Below, one piece after another: positions 52,175-60,736 of a stretch of DNA of 64,000 nt; position 1 is the first letter of the stretch, and every line of letters begins with the position of its first letter. The notes under the pieces were generated by a model. It ran no database searches and had not been told where the DNA came from. It saw only the letters and a program-made list of their open reading frames with translations. Location: the NCBI RefSeq assembly GCF_039545795.1, contig NZ_CP154260.1:3787001-3851000 (forward strand), given 5' to 3'. A program made the translations under genes and the position numbers. This DNA is from Chitinophaga niabensis (GTDB taxonomy: Bacteria; Bacteroidota; Bacteroidia; Chitinophagales; Chitinophagaceae).

Positions 52175-53581
52175 TTAAGATGCTTCAATATCAGATCCAA
52201 GGCTGCCCTCCTCTTTCATTTGCTCCAACTCGGCTTCTGCATCACCTACCAGAGGGTTCTGTCTAACTGCGGCTTCCTGACTCATAATTGCTTTGCCCGA
52301 ACCGACCGCTGTAGTTAATACCTCAATCGCCTCCTGGTCATTCTTCGGCAGGTAGTACTCGAATTTCGGCTTGATCGTCATTGAAGACGCTTTTTCCAGG
52401 TTCCCATTGATGGTCACCAGCCCTGCCTTTAGGAAGTTAATCCGGCGTTGAACCCCTTTACCAAAAGTCCCCTCCTTTTCTGCTGCTTTCAGATGGGCAC
52501 CGAGGAAAAGCATTTTGAGGGCAATTCCTGAAAAGGTATTTACCCCTTTCATTGCTTCAAAGGATATATCTGGCGTGTCAGTCATTTCGAAAATGAGGCT
52601 CTTCAAGTTTTGGTACTCAAACTTTGTTGCCTCCGGAGCGTTGTCCCATGTCAGGTATTTCGCTTCACCGCCGTTTTCCGTCTGGATCACTTTCCCCTGA
52701 TCTTCTTTATCACCCAGCCCTGAAACCTGCCCGGATAGCACTACCATTGGACTTGCAAAATAGGCGTTGGTATCACGCGTATTGCTTACAACGGTTTCCA
52801 ATCCCCCTATCAGTTCCTCTACATCATACCACTCAGGTACGCCCTGTGTCCAATAAATAACAGGTATTTTCTTGAACAAATTCGGTTCTGCCTTCACTTC
52901 CCAATTCGTGGGGCCTTTCTTCCCGTAATAAATGCGTTCTGCAGTGTATAAATCAAAATGCTCCTCGTCCTTTTGGTCGACCTTTATATTAAACCCCCTG
53001 CCAAAAGCGATCATATCCCCAGTAGTATCATATACAGGATAAAGTAAATCCCCCAATGAAGGCGCCAAGACCTTTACGCGCATTTTGTTCTTTGCCTTAT
53101 TGTTTGGTCCCTCCCCCCAATAACCCGGCTCTGCGGGCACGTAATACCACAGCTCGGCGCATTGGGTTTCGCCCATCATTTTCTTAGCCAGTTCCAATGA
53201 CTCATAATCAAGTTTGTTGTCATCCCACACCTTTTTAAGAAGTTCCAGAAAATCGGACTGATCATCTCCATCGGGTTGGGCTACGAGGGTAATAGGATTC
53301 CCACAGAGGAAAGCTGCAGCACGGCGAACAATCAATTTTTGTAGAGCAATAGGCAAGCGCGCAACCGGAACAATTGTTTGGGTTTTTGTTCCATCTTCTT
53401 CCTCCACTTTTTTAATCTTATCCTTCCGTTTCCCAGGCTTCATGACATCATGCTCCTTGGGATCGAGCTGAAGTAATGTTTCGGTAGGCACCTTTTTAGG
53501 CTGAGGACTTGCGTCCTTTACCTTCTCAATTACTTTATCGTAACCGTCTCCTGAGAGCCCGGTAAAATCTTTTGGTTCCAT
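52175..53581 (-). CDS. Portal protein (SPP1 gp6-like)
   Basis: The product is 468 residues. LQKLIVRRAAAFLCGNPITLV and LGDLLYPVYDTTGDMIAFGRGFNI match the SPP1-type portal family; the C-terminal half has DTPDISFEAMKGVNTFSGIALKMLFLGAHLKAAEKE. Twelve copies form the ring through which DNA enters. It follows the glycosyltransferase cassette, unlike most phages, where it comes straight after the large terminase. Confidence 0.9.
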   Translation of the reverse strand: MEPKDFTGLSGDGYDKVIEKVKDASPQPKKVPTETLLQLDPKEHDVMKPGKRKDKIKKVEEEDGTKTQTIVPVARLPIALQKLIVRRAAAFLCGNPITLVAQPDGDDQSDFLELLKKVWDDNKLDYESLELAKKMMGETQCAELWYYVPAEPGYWGEGPNNKAKNKMRVKVLAPSLGDLLYPVYDTTGDMIAFGRGFNIKVDQKDEEHFDLYTAERIYYGKKGPTNWEVKAEPNLFKKIPVIYWTQGVPEWYDVEELIGGLETVVSNTRDTNAYFASPMVVLSGQVSGLGDKEDQGKVIQTENGGEAKYLTWDNAPEATKFEYQNLKSLIFEMTDTPDISFEAMKGVNTFSGIALKMLFLGAHLKAAEKEGTFGKGVQRRINFLKAGLVTINGNLEKASSMTIKPKFEYYLPKNDQEAIEVLTTAVGSGKAIMSQEAAVRQNPLVGDAEAELEQMKEEGSLGSDIEAS

Positions 53582-53590
53582 TGTGTTGGG

Positions 53591-54616
53591 TTAACTGTTA
53601 ACAATGCTTTCGTATAGTTCAAACCTGGTTTTGTTCCAGGTAATCAAATTGTAGTATTTTACAGCCCATTCGTGTAGGGACTGTCCCATTTCTTTCGCTG
53701 CCTCCCTGTTTGCCGACAGGTATTTGATATGCCTATACCAATCCCCGGGCGATTCCACCCAAAGAACCGGTGCGTCCGAAGTATCAGAGTAAGGAGGTAC
53801 CCGCTGGCATATTACCGGGATCTTCTGTGCTGCGGCTTCCAGCAATTTCAGGTTTGATTTGTGCCGGTTGAACGAGTTATTAAGCAGGGGCACCAATACA
53901 GCATCCGCAGCCTCGTACACTGACATATATTTGTCCAACGGGGCATTGGGAATACGGTAATAATTCTTTAGCTTTCCACCTGCAGTAAACACACCCTCCA
54001 TCCCTTCCCATTCCTTATCTCCGGACTGATAGCCAGCCAGAACGAAGCAGAGATCTAAAGGGTTTTCTTCCGCGAACCTCTTCATTGTTTCTCCGATCAA
54101 TCCGAGATCATGCAAATGGGACTTTTGGCCGGCATATAGGACGTTGAATATTTCGAAAGGCTGGTATTCTCTATCTTTAAACTGTCCGTGCCCGTATGGA
54201 ATGGCATTGGGGATCACATGAACGTTTTTGTTGAGCGGCTTTACCTTTTCTGCGAGGCGGGAAGTAGTAACCGTTACAACATCAGCCAGTCGAATATTTC
54301 GACTGATCTTTTCTGGTACTCTCTGTGACCTGTAATACTCCGTCATGTAGTGACCCGGGTTTAACTCCCAGTGATCATCCAAATCCAGTACTACTTTGAC
54401 ACCCTTTTTCTTAATTGCAGAAAGGTCTACACCTGGTAGAGGACAATCCCTATTCACCAAAACCAGTTCCGATATATCCAGCAGCTTATTTAAGTCCCCG
54501 TTTGCTGGCTTGAATGCAGCATGATCAACATACTGGCCGCCATACTGAAATGGCAATTTTACCCGGTGATAATCACACCCGGAATTGTCGGAGTATATGG
54601 CGAGCGCTCGGATCAT
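53591..54616 (-). CDS. Glycosyltransferase (GT4-like) in phage cassette
   Basis: The product is 341 residues from ATG 54616, chosen because it overlaps the preceding stop as ATGA. The GT-B fold is visible: IRALAIYSDNSGCDYHRV at the start, VVLDLDDHWELNPGHYMTEYYRS, NVLYAGQKSHLHDLG, and the donor-binding AADAVLVPLLNNSFNRHKSNLKLLEAAAQKIPVI. It transfers a sugar from a nucleotide donor. It is the last of four genes between terL and portal. The acceptor could be DNA, capsid or host surface. Confidence 0.85.
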   Translation of the reverse strand: MIRALAIYSDNSGCDYHRVKLPFQYGGQYVDHAAFKPANGDLNKLLDISELVLVNRDCPLPGVDLSAIKKKGVKVVLDLDDHWELNPGHYMTEYYRSQRVPEKISRNIRLADVVTVTTSRLAEKVKPLNKNVHVIPNAIPYGHGQFKDREYQPFEIFNVLYAGQKSHLHDLGLIGETMKRFAEENPLDLCFVLAGYQSGDKEWEGMEGVFTAGGKLKNYYRIPNAPLDKYMSVYEAADAVLVPLLNNSFNRHKSNLKLLEAAAQKIPVICQRVPPYSDTSDAPVLWVESPGDWYRHIKYLSANREAAKEMGQSLHEWAVKYYNLITWNKTRFELYESIVNS

Positions 54617-55284
54617 AATGGATGGCATTGCCTCATTGGACCACGGTAATGCAGGTGCTCGCACCGAATATCATGATCATTGAAAATTTTGAACTTCCCG
54701 TCTTTATTCACATCGTAGGATATCCAGGCATCAGGGAAGGCCGCCCAGTTTTCCTCGCTGATACGGAACGGGTACTGTTCAACAACTTCTCTGCGGTACA
54801 CAGTACATCCGGACAGGGCATGGGCGGCCTGGTGAATGCCGGTTTTTGAATAGTCGTGGAAGCCTTCGTAATAAAGGCATCCGAGGATACCCCAATCCTC
54901 TGGGAGTTGGGAAATGGAGGCATCCAGGCGGCCGAGCAGGTCCACAGGCGGGATGACATCAGACTCTACCAGAAGAAGATATTGGGCGTCACTGTTCAAA
55001 AAATGCTGACGAACCGATAATGCGCCAGCAACAACGTTGTGGTGGAACTGGTGATCTTCATGCTTTCGGTAAACCTGGGTAATTGCTACCTTACCAGCGA
55101 GATATTCGTCCGCCAAACCTGTCAAATCCTCTACGTAATCATGCTTCTCCGGGTCGGTGTTGTCCACGATCACAACAGGTGGAATAGTTTCAGCCGCTTG
55201 CTGTATCTCCCCTATATTCTCCAAAAACTGTTTGTCGCAGTATTCCTTTGCCCAGTTGGTGTAAGTCCCAATGAAGTATTTCAT
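54613..55284 (-). CDS. GT-A glycosyltransferase-like protein in phage cassette
   Basis: The product is 223 residues. VVIVDNTDPEKHDYVEDL, LSVRQHFLNSDAQYLLLVESDVIPPVDLL and GILGCLYYEGFHDYS show GT2-like organisation, with VESDVIP in place of the DxD metal motif. ALSGCTVYRREVVEQYPF and HLHYRG follow. It begins 3 bases after the methyltransferase stop and overlaps the next glycosyltransferase (ATGA). Confidence 0.78.
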   Translation of the reverse strand: MKYFIGTYTNWAKEYCDKQFLENIGEIQQAAETIPPVVIVDNTDPEKHDYVEDLTGLADEYLAGKVAITQVYRKHEDHQFHHNVVAGALSVRQHFLNSDAQYLLLVESDVIPPVDLLGRLDASISQLPEDWGILGCLYYEGFHDYSKTGIHQAAHALSGCTVYRREVVEQYPFRISEENWAAFPDAWISYDVNKDGKFKIFNDHDIRCEHLHYRGPMRQCHPL

Positions 55285-55287
55285 GTG

Positions 55288-55929
55288 CTATTTTTTGTAA
55301 ACAATACCTATTCCCCATCCGCCAGGCTGGCCAATGATGGTTTGTGTCCGTTCCGTCTGTTTCAGCTCTTTCCAGAACTGTTTTACCTCGGGTAGACCGT
55401 ATACATCATGAAAGACAATGAGCCCTCCTGAGCGAACCAGCGGCGCATAGTTTTCATAGTCGGCTTTTACACCGTTGTAGGAGTGATCACCATCGATGAA
55501 GAGGAAATCCACGTCATTTTGCGGGTATATGGTATGCGCTTTCTGTATGATTTCCCACGAATGTGAATCACCTTGGAGATCATGGAATTCAATATGCTTT
55601 GTCCATTCGCTCCATAATGTTCGGCATCTAAGCATTTCCGCATACCTTCCATCGGATGGGCCGATTGGATAATCAACGGACATTAGTGAATGAACAACGG
55701 GGACTTCCAGCCATTCTCCTGCAGGTTTAAAATCCCCATAAAGGCCGTCTTGTTTAAGACCGTCCTTTTTTATTCTAGCCTGAAGCCAGAACCACAATGT
55801 CCCTCCGTAGAACGACCCAATCTCTAACACCTTCTTGGGGGAATAAGCCTTGAATATCTTTACCAGTTGTTCAAACTCCCACGGCTCCTGCAGGATGGGA
55901 ACCGGGCATTTATCGAGGATGTTACTCAT
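55288..55929 (-). CDS. SAM methyltransferase / CmcI-like in phage cassette
   Basis: The product is 213 residues from ATG 55929, chosen for its ATGA overlap with the upstream gene. KKVLEIGSFYGGTLWFWLQ is the SAM-binding motif I, and VDFLFIDGDHSYNGVKADYENYAPLVRSGGLIVFHDV is the class I methyltransferase core of the cephalosporin hydroxylase/CmcI-like group. These act on sugars or small molecules. With three glycosyltransferases it could methylate a glycan. Confidence 0.85.
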   Translation of the reverse strand: MSNILDKCPVPILQEPWEFEQLVKIFKAYSPKKVLEIGSFYGGTLWFWLQARIKKDGLKQDGLYGDFKPAGEWLEVPVVHSLMSVDYPIGPSDGRYAEMLRCRTLWSEWTKHIEFHDLQGDSHSWEIIQKAHTIYPQNDVDFLFIDGDHSYNGVKADYENYAPLVRSGGLIVFHDVYGLPEVKQFWKELKQTERTQTIIGQPGGWGIGIVYKK

Positions 55930-56537
55930 GAGCGGAGATAGTTGTAGTAGCACAGAGGCTGGTTAACGATCAATTCCTCGATGTGAGGCTGGCATATCTC
56001 CATGGCAAAATATCCATCGGCGTTATATAAATCTTCCCTGAATCTCACACCCTGAGAACGGAGACCGCGCCACATGAACTGGGCTGTATCTATATGGTTC
56101 GGCGCAATTTTACCAGCTTTGAGGCGAAGCTCCCCTGTTTTAAGGACTTGATCAAAAGCCACCATGCCATATATCCCGAGTTCTGCTTTTTTATTTACCA
56201 GCCATGGCACTAAGTCAGGGTGAAGTATATTGTCATCGTCAATGCAGTATATCCACTCTTTGAGAACATTCAGGCTTTCTATCCGCGCCCGTAGCTCCTG
56301 CTGCATAAGGAAGGTGTTACGGTGACAGTGTCCGGCAATGCCGGTAATGGTTGCCTGGACCTGATTCTCTACCTCGTCAAGCTGGTCTTTCCAACCATCC
56401 GCTGGCATCGGACATGTAGAGTCGAAAATAACCCACCAGGCGATGTCAATTCCCTTTCCGAGTTGCTGCCTGATGCTTTCCCTGATTGCCGGGAGGTTCT
56501 GTGGCCGGGTTACCGGCGTGATGATGTTTAGCTTCAT
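55926..56537 (-). CDS. GT-A glycosyltransferase in phage cassette
   Basis: The product is 203 residues. MKLNIITPVTRPQNLPAIRESI is the typical GT2 start, and WIYCIDDDNILHPDLV carries the acidic DDD metal motif. ICQPHIEELIVNQPLCYYNYLRS closes the protein. It is the first gene of the cassette, one base after the terL stop, so it is expressed with the late genes. Confidence 0.85.
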   Translation of the reverse strand: MKLNIITPVTRPQNLPAIRESIRQQLGKGIDIAWWVIFDSTCPMPADGWKDQLDEVENQVQATITGIAGHCHRNTFLMQQELRARIESLNVLKEWIYCIDDDNILHPDLVPWLVNKKAELGIYGMVAFDQVLKTGELRLKAGKIAPNHIDTAQFMWRGLRSQGVRFREDLYNADGYFAMEICQPHIEELIVNQPLCYYNYLRS

Positions 56538-56538
56538 A

Positions 56539-57798
56539 TTAATGGAATATTCCAGTGTATTTTTTCCGTTTTGTTGCCCTACCTAACAGCTCCATAAGAA
56601 CTACATACCGGGCTGCATCTATTCCGTGATTGAAGTCGTCTATTGGTTCATTCAACCACTTGCCGTTCTTATCTTTTTTATACTTGTAGTTCTTAAATTC
56701 TTTAATCAGGTTCATGGATCTACGGGTGATATAGATCTTCATCCCCTTCATCTTGTCGATACCGGCTTTAATTGATCCTGGGCCTTTTTCTACTGCATGT
56801 ATGTTAAAGCCTCCCAGGGCAATTTCGTCTACCATGCGGGGGTCTGCGCTCTCTGAGATGATTTTTCGTTTCTTGTTTACAGTCTTCAACTCTGCTACAA
56901 TATCCCTGCTCAACATGTGGGTCCGGTAGCACAATTCATCCAGGTACAGTGCATTATGACCAGTATCCATCCACACATCCAGTATTGCGGTAGGGTCGTG
57001 TGTATACCCTAAATCCAGCCCCTGGCAGACCCTTTTGATCCACGCCGGCACCTCATCTACAATCTCATAGTTCTCAAACACTACCCCCTCTATTCGCGCC
57101 CGCTTACCCAGCCCGTATATCTCCCATTTGTTCTTATCCGCGGTACCTTGCCGGAAATTCTCTTTCGTGGGCTTATAGGACAGTATCTTCCGCCGCATGT
57201 TTGCCGGTAGAAAGGGATTGTCCAGCATCGTAGAGTGAATATACATGGCATCATCCCTGCCGCATACGTTCTCATAGATCCAGTGTTCTTCCTCCGTGGG
57301 GTTATAGTCGATGATGGCAAACTCAGCACAACGTTGTTCGAGCTGGTCGAAGTCATTTTTCCCCGCCTCCATCGCCTCATTGATCCAGAACACATCGCAC
57401 GTCATCCCATGGAGTCGCTGGTCATCATCTAAACCTAGAAACCAAAATTCACAGTCAAAGAGCTTATAAACTCGGTCCGTCTTATTATAGTGTCGTTTGT
57501 CGTACCATCCGTAAGCCTTCACCACTTTTAAAAAATCATGCAGCACTGTACCCTTTATCCAGGTGCCGACCGCCCGGCTGATAATCACCCTCTTTTCTGT
57601 TCCTTGCGTAAGCTGTGCATAGAGAAGGAGAAACTGGATAATAGAGATTGTCTTAGATGACCGTGACCCTCCTTCCAGCACGAAAACATTATAAATAACC
57701 TTCTGCCAAGCCGTATACAGGCGATCAAATACGTTACTGACTCTGATCTCCCCATTCTCGTCAAGCATTTTCAGCTCTCCGGCCCTATTGATCACCAT
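56539..57798 (-). CDS. terL: Terminase large subunit
   Basis: The product is 419 residues from ATG 57798, which has a GGAG nine bases upstream; other in-frame ATGs exist at 57807, 57816 and 57828. The ATPase has Walker A LEGGSRSSKT and Walker B CDVFWINEA. The nuclease shows QGLDLGYTHDPTAILD, ISESADPRMVDEI and DDFNHGIDAARY. It packages DNA into the capsid using ATP and cuts concatemers. It overlaps terS by 14 bases. Family is PBSX/SPP1-like. Confidence 0.95.
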   Translation of the reverse strand: MVINRAGELKMLDENGEIRVSNVFDRLYTAWQKVIYNVFVLEGGSRSSKTISIIQFLLLYAQLTQGTEKRVIISRAVGTWIKGTVLHDFLKVVKAYGWYDKRHYNKTDRVYKLFDCEFWFLGLDDDQRLHGMTCDVFWINEAMEAGKNDFDQLEQRCAEFAIIDYNPTEEEHWIYENVCGRDDAMYIHSTMLDNPFLPANMRRKILSYKPTKENFRQGTADKNKWEIYGLGKRARIEGVVFENYEIVDEVPAWIKRVCQGLDLGYTHDPTAILDVWMDTGHNALYLDELCYRTHMLSRDIVAELKTVNKKRKIISESADPRMVDEIALGGFNIHAVEKGPGSIKAGIDKMKGMKIYITRRSMNLIKEFKNYKYKKDKNGKWLNEPIDDFNHGIDAARYVVLMELLGRATKRKKYTGIFH

Positions 57799-58318
57799 CG
57801 ACCCCATCTCCGGCATCGGTGATGGCATCGTCTGTATCGTTCGCGTCTGGGTTACCATGCTCAGGATTGGAATGAATTACTCGGATTGTTTGTACGGTTG
57901 TAACGGGAAGTGCTTTACCCTTAGTAGTATGATCCAGTTTATCCGGGGCATTATCTCCCCCCATTTTGTTATCAACCTCTATAGCTTTGATCATTTCAGC
58001 GATGGTTGCCTTTTTCCCATTTACCAGTTCACCTTTCGCTATTCTACGGAGCAAATCCCGCTTCTCTATTGCGGTTAGCACTTCACCCTTGATTTCATCT
58101 TTCAGCTCATTTGTCGCCTTTTCTTCAGCCTTTTTGCTGATTTTTGAAGCCTCTCTGCGGATTGCTTCGGCGATTTCTTCGTTTTTCAGCAATCTACCGC
58201 CATTTGTTGCCGCACTTTTGCGGTCAGAATGCGGAAAAGCCTTCTGGTACGCCCCTATATGGTCGCCCGTTTTCACGTAATGCTTGATGAAATTCTTGTG
58301 TTCTGGTTTTAATGCCAC
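57785..58318 (-). CDS. terS: Terminase small subunit
   Basis: The product is 177 residues from GTG 58318, chosen because the frame's upstream TTG lies inside the promoter's -7 box, and an AGAGGA precedes the GTG. LKPEHKNFIKHYVKTGDHIGAYQKAFPHSDRKSAATNGGRLLKNEEIAEAI is the helix-turn-helix DNA-recognition domain of the P27/gp1-type small subunit; a basic/acidic oligomerisation part and a Thr-rich end follow. It marks the packaging start on phage DNA for TerL. Confidence 0.9.
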   Translation of the reverse strand: MALKPEHKNFIKHYVKTGDHIGAYQKAFPHSDRKSAATNGGRLLKNEEIAEAIRREASKISKKAEEKATNELKDEIKGEVLTAIEKRDLLRRIAKGELVNGKKATIAEMIKAIEVDNKMGGDNAPDKLDHTTKGKALPVTTVQTIRVIHSNPEHGNPDANDTDDAITDAGDGVDGDQ

Positions 58319-58342
58319 CTGGTTAAAAGTTTCCTCTGCGGG

Positions 58343-58365
58343 CAAATGTAATTTTTAGGGGTATA
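58343..58365 (-). promoter_or_regulatory. Phage late promoter copy 1 (terS)
   Basis: Minus-strand TATACCC, then CTAAAAATTACATTTG ending in the -7 box (58343-58350). It lies 25 bases before the terS GTG. It has no TTTG at -33, so the shared middle element rather than a -33 seems to define the class. Confidence 0.78.
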
Positions 58366-58506
58366 CACAGGGAAATTTTCTCATCTCATTATGGTACTAC
58401 CCAAGTTGGCGAACTGCCACCAAGGGCTCTTAGGTCGATGAGGCATAATAATTTTACTTTTTTGGGTAAAATCCAGAATAACTGCTATTTAATATTAAAA
58501 CATTTT

Positions 58507-58656
58507 ATGGGTAAGGGAGTAAAAACGAAAACCAAAATTACCTGGGATCAAATCATCAAGAAATTTAGAGTAATCAACTCCATCCTACAGCTTATTGTGC
58601 AGATTATGAAAATTTTGGGGTTGATTAAATTGCTGATTTGTTCCTTGCTACCATAA
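58507..58656 (+). CDS. Small amphipathic peptide on the opposite strand
   Basis: A 49-residue frame from ATG 58507 (or 72 residues from 58438) is basic at the start (MGKGVKTKTKITWDQIIKK) and hydrophobic at the end (NSILQLIVQIMKILGLIKLLICSLL). It is one of very few plus-strand frames in the late region. It could be a small toxin or membrane peptide, or noise. Hairpin-forming bases follow (58700-58720). Confidence 0.3.
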   Translation: MGKGVKTKTKITWDQIIKKFRVINSILQLIVQIMKILGLIKLLICSLLP

Positions 58657-58762
58657 AACGGGATCAAGGCCAACGTGGTCGTTCCTTATCTTAAATAAGG
58701 CCTTCCCCTTCTGGTTACGATTAATCCGATGGGCGGTTGGCGGAGTTTACCGAGGTTTTTCA

Positions 58763-59293
58763 TTAGGCTAAAGGGTTTTCCGTCTTCTCACATTCAGGCC
58801 ACGTGATCAATGGTGAATCATACGGGACATATAGCGGATGGCGAGGGAAACCAGCCTTGGTAACTCCCAGACAAAATAGTTGGAGTTCTCCTGTAACATA
58901 CCTATATTCTTCTGATGTTCGTAAGCCTTTAGACATTCCATTTGCACCCCAGGCTATTACACAATATGAAGCCTTGATAGCCATTTCCTTTACGAGGCAT
59001 TGGTTTTCCTTGTTTGCATCGATCATTTCATGCCAATTGTCAAAACTACCCCACCATTCGTTCAGTATCGCTGGGCTTGATGTTCGATAGGGGTACAGAT
59101 TTCCTACATAAAAGCCGCCAGTTCCCCATCTTTGACAAAAGCCTATTAGTCGGCGGATTGTAGGATCGTCAAAATCTCCATCCGCAGTACTGGGGTTTAG
59201 CATAATAAATAGTACAATTGGTTTTTCATCCCATAACCTCCATAAACTGTATCTGAAAATTCCGCATTCTGAAATTGTAGCACCCTTTTTCAT
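58763..59293 (-). CDS. DUF1643 protein
   Basis: The product is 176 residues. YSLWRLWDEKPIVLFIMLNPSTADGDFDDPTIRRLIGFCQRWGTGGFYVGNLYPYRTS is the DUF1643 signature, a family common in phages and bacteria with unknown function. It comes 3' of several small phage genes and overlaps the next gene by 4 bases. A 420-base gap to terS holds the late promoter and the small plus-strand frame. Confidence 0.88.
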   Translation of the reverse strand: MKKGATISECGIFRYSLWRLWDEKPIVLFIMLNPSTADGDFDDPTIRRLIGFCQRWGTGGFYVGNLYPYRTSSPAILNEWWGSFDNWHEMIDANKENQCLVKEMAIKASYCVIAWGANGMSKGLRTSEEYRYVTGELQLFCLGVTKAGFPRHPLYVPYDSPLITWPECEKTENPLA

Positions 59294-59679
59294 TTGGACC
59301 CTGATTTAGGCGGCACGGCTGCCGGTTGATAATGCTGTACTACTTCTTTTGCTTCCCATCCTGTTGGTTCACCAGAAGGATAGCGCAAGCCTCCTTCGTC
59401 GTCCATCATGGCTATTATTATTTCCTCAGCAGCCACCCATTCATCTACACCAGTTGTATCTAAAGCCTGATATATGATATGGAACTGGTATATTTCTTGG
59501 TCATTTGGAAGTCCAGGAATCCATTTTACCCGGTTTGCCTCCCATTCTGCCCCTGCTATAAAATCGTCCTGGCAATTCTGCCAGTTTTCGAAGGAAGCGT
59601 TCCTTTCTTCAGGATGTTCTTTCCATTGGGCGGTTGCATGTTCGTTGGCAGCCTTTTGTTTTTCTTGTTCCGGTGTCAT
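59290..59679 (-). CDS. Phage protein, unknown (129 aa)
   Basis: The product is 129 residues, acidic and Trp-rich (HPEERNASFENWQNCQDDFIAGAEWEANRVKWIPG), with a Pro-rich end. The segment DFIAGAEWE is shared in style with the neighbouring gene at 59676 (FIQGALWAD), so the two may be related. No known domain is recognised. 4-base overlaps with both neighbours indicate a polycistronic unit. Confidence 0.65.
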   Translation of the reverse strand: MTPEQEKQKAANEHATAQWKEHPEERNASFENWQNCQDDFIAGAEWEANRVKWIPGLPNDQEIYQFHIIYQALDTTGVDEWVAAEEIIIAMMDDEGGLRYPSGEPTGWEAKEVVQHYQPAAVPPKSGSK

Positions 59680-59996
59680 TGTTCTGCTTTTGGTGGTTCG
59701 GGTAATGGCAATGGGGATCTTATTGCAAAATGGGTGACCGTATCATGTTCTTTAAGAAAATCCCAACCCCATGTTTTGCCAAACCATTTTTTACCGTTAT
59801 ATATTCCTATACCGGATGTAAACCCATCTATAACAATATCGTAAAGCACCCCGTATTCCGGCTCCGCCTCCCCCACCTTCACCCATCGGTTGGCGTCTGC
59901 CCAGAGAGCGCCTTGTATAAATTGTGTGGCAATGCGGTCGGTATTCCCTTCGGCCCATCGTGCAGACGCCAGTTTTATCTGTTCTTCCCTGGTCAT
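59676..59996 (-). CDS. Phage protein, DUF551-like
   Basis: The product is 106 residues from ATG 59996. RWVKVGEAEPEYGVLYDIVIDGFTSGIGIYNGKKWF resembles the DUF551-type fold of small phage proteins in which W-x-x-V is followed by a loop with a G-x-W or K-W-F. The frame could begin 18 bases earlier. Pro-rich C-terminus. It overlaps both neighbours in the frame, part of the early operon. Confidence 0.6.
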   Translation of the reverse strand: MTREEQIKLASARWAEGNTDRIATQFIQGALWADANRWVKVGEAEPEYGVLYDIVIDGFTSGIGIYNGKKWFGKTWGWDFLKEHDTVTHFAIRSPLPLPEPPKAEQ

Positions 59997-60010
59997 GTTA
60001 TTGGTTTTTA

Positions 60011-60259
60011 TCAATATGATTGCATTACCGATGGTACATAATTTCCTGTAACAGAGTTTACCACTTTTCTAACGCCGAAGGACTTTTTATCTAATATTCT
60101 GGATGCCATAGCTAGAATTTCAGCAGTTGTGGTATTAGAAGCCCTAACTATAGTGGGGATTTCGTCATCGTAAAAGTGTACATAGTAAAGCGTAAAATCG
60201 TTTTCGGTGCCATCCAAATTTAGGATTGCCTGATAAAAATAATTATCTCCCTTTTTCAT
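60011..60259 (-). CDS. Phage protein, unknown (82 aa)
   Basis: The product is 82 residues with one alpha/beta unit (YFYQAILNLDGTENDFTLYYVHFYDDEIPTIVRASNTTTAEILAMASRIL). No family is recognised. It overlaps its upstream neighbour by 4 bases and is therefore probably real. Confidence 0.6.
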   Translation of the reverse strand: MKKGDNYFYQAILNLDGTENDFTLYYVHFYDDEIPTIVRASNTTTAEILAMASRILDKKSFGVRKVVNSVTGNYVPSVMQSY

Positions 60260-60564
60260 ATAGTTGTTTCTGTTTTAGGTGGAATAAGGCCGTTAGATTG
60301 CTCTATCTTTGGTTCATTTTCGCATTTTATACGTTCCTCTTCACTTATAAAACCTTTGTTAAATAAATCGTCACTCCGTTTTATCATTATGCCAGTGTGA
60401 CCAGATCGTAATCCGGTTCTAAAGCCTTGCTCATGCGCTTCTGCCTCCCGCTGGACGGATAGCCGGGCAAGTTCTTCAAATACGTCTGAACCAGATGATC
60501 CCATCTTCCAGCATGCATATAGTTCGTCTTGGCGTTTTTTAATCAAATCCTCATACTTGCTCAT
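60256..60564 (-). CDS. Phage protein, unknown, helical (102 aa)
   Basis: The product is 102 residues from ATG 60564; the open frame runs further up to 60633 but the next gene covers that stretch. It is mostly helical and charged (EDLIKKRQDELYACWKMGSSGSDVFEELARLSVQREAEAHEQGFRTG). No family is recognised. It overlaps its upstream neighbour by 14 bases and its downstream one by 4. Confidence 0.6.
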   Translation of the reverse strand: MSKYEDLIKKRQDELYACWKMGSSGSDVFEELARLSVQREAEAHEQGFRTGLRSGHTGIMIKRSDDLFNKGFISEEERIKCENEPKIEQSNGLIPPKTETTI

Positions 60565-60736
60565 ACGGTACGATTTTAACGGTGATATCTGCGGTGAAGG
60601 ATTCGGTGCAATAAAACGGAAAGAATCCATCATCTACATCACTAAAAAAATTTGATTTTATATCGTTAGGCAGATAGGATATATCACTAAAACCATAACC
60701 TACCCCCTTTATAAAACTAACTTTCTTCATCTTCAA
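60551..60736 (-). CDS. Phage protein, unknown (61 aa)
   Basis: The product is 61 residues (MKMKKVSFIKGVGYGFSDISYLP and a beta-rich end ITVKIVPYEQV). It ends inside the start of the next gene and begins directly after the stop of the preceding one, so the tight packing supports that it is a real gene. Function unknown. Confidence 0.55.
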   Translation of the reverse strand: MKMKKVSFIKGVGYGFSDISYLPNDIKSNFFSDVDDGFFPFYCTESFTADITVKIVPYEQV

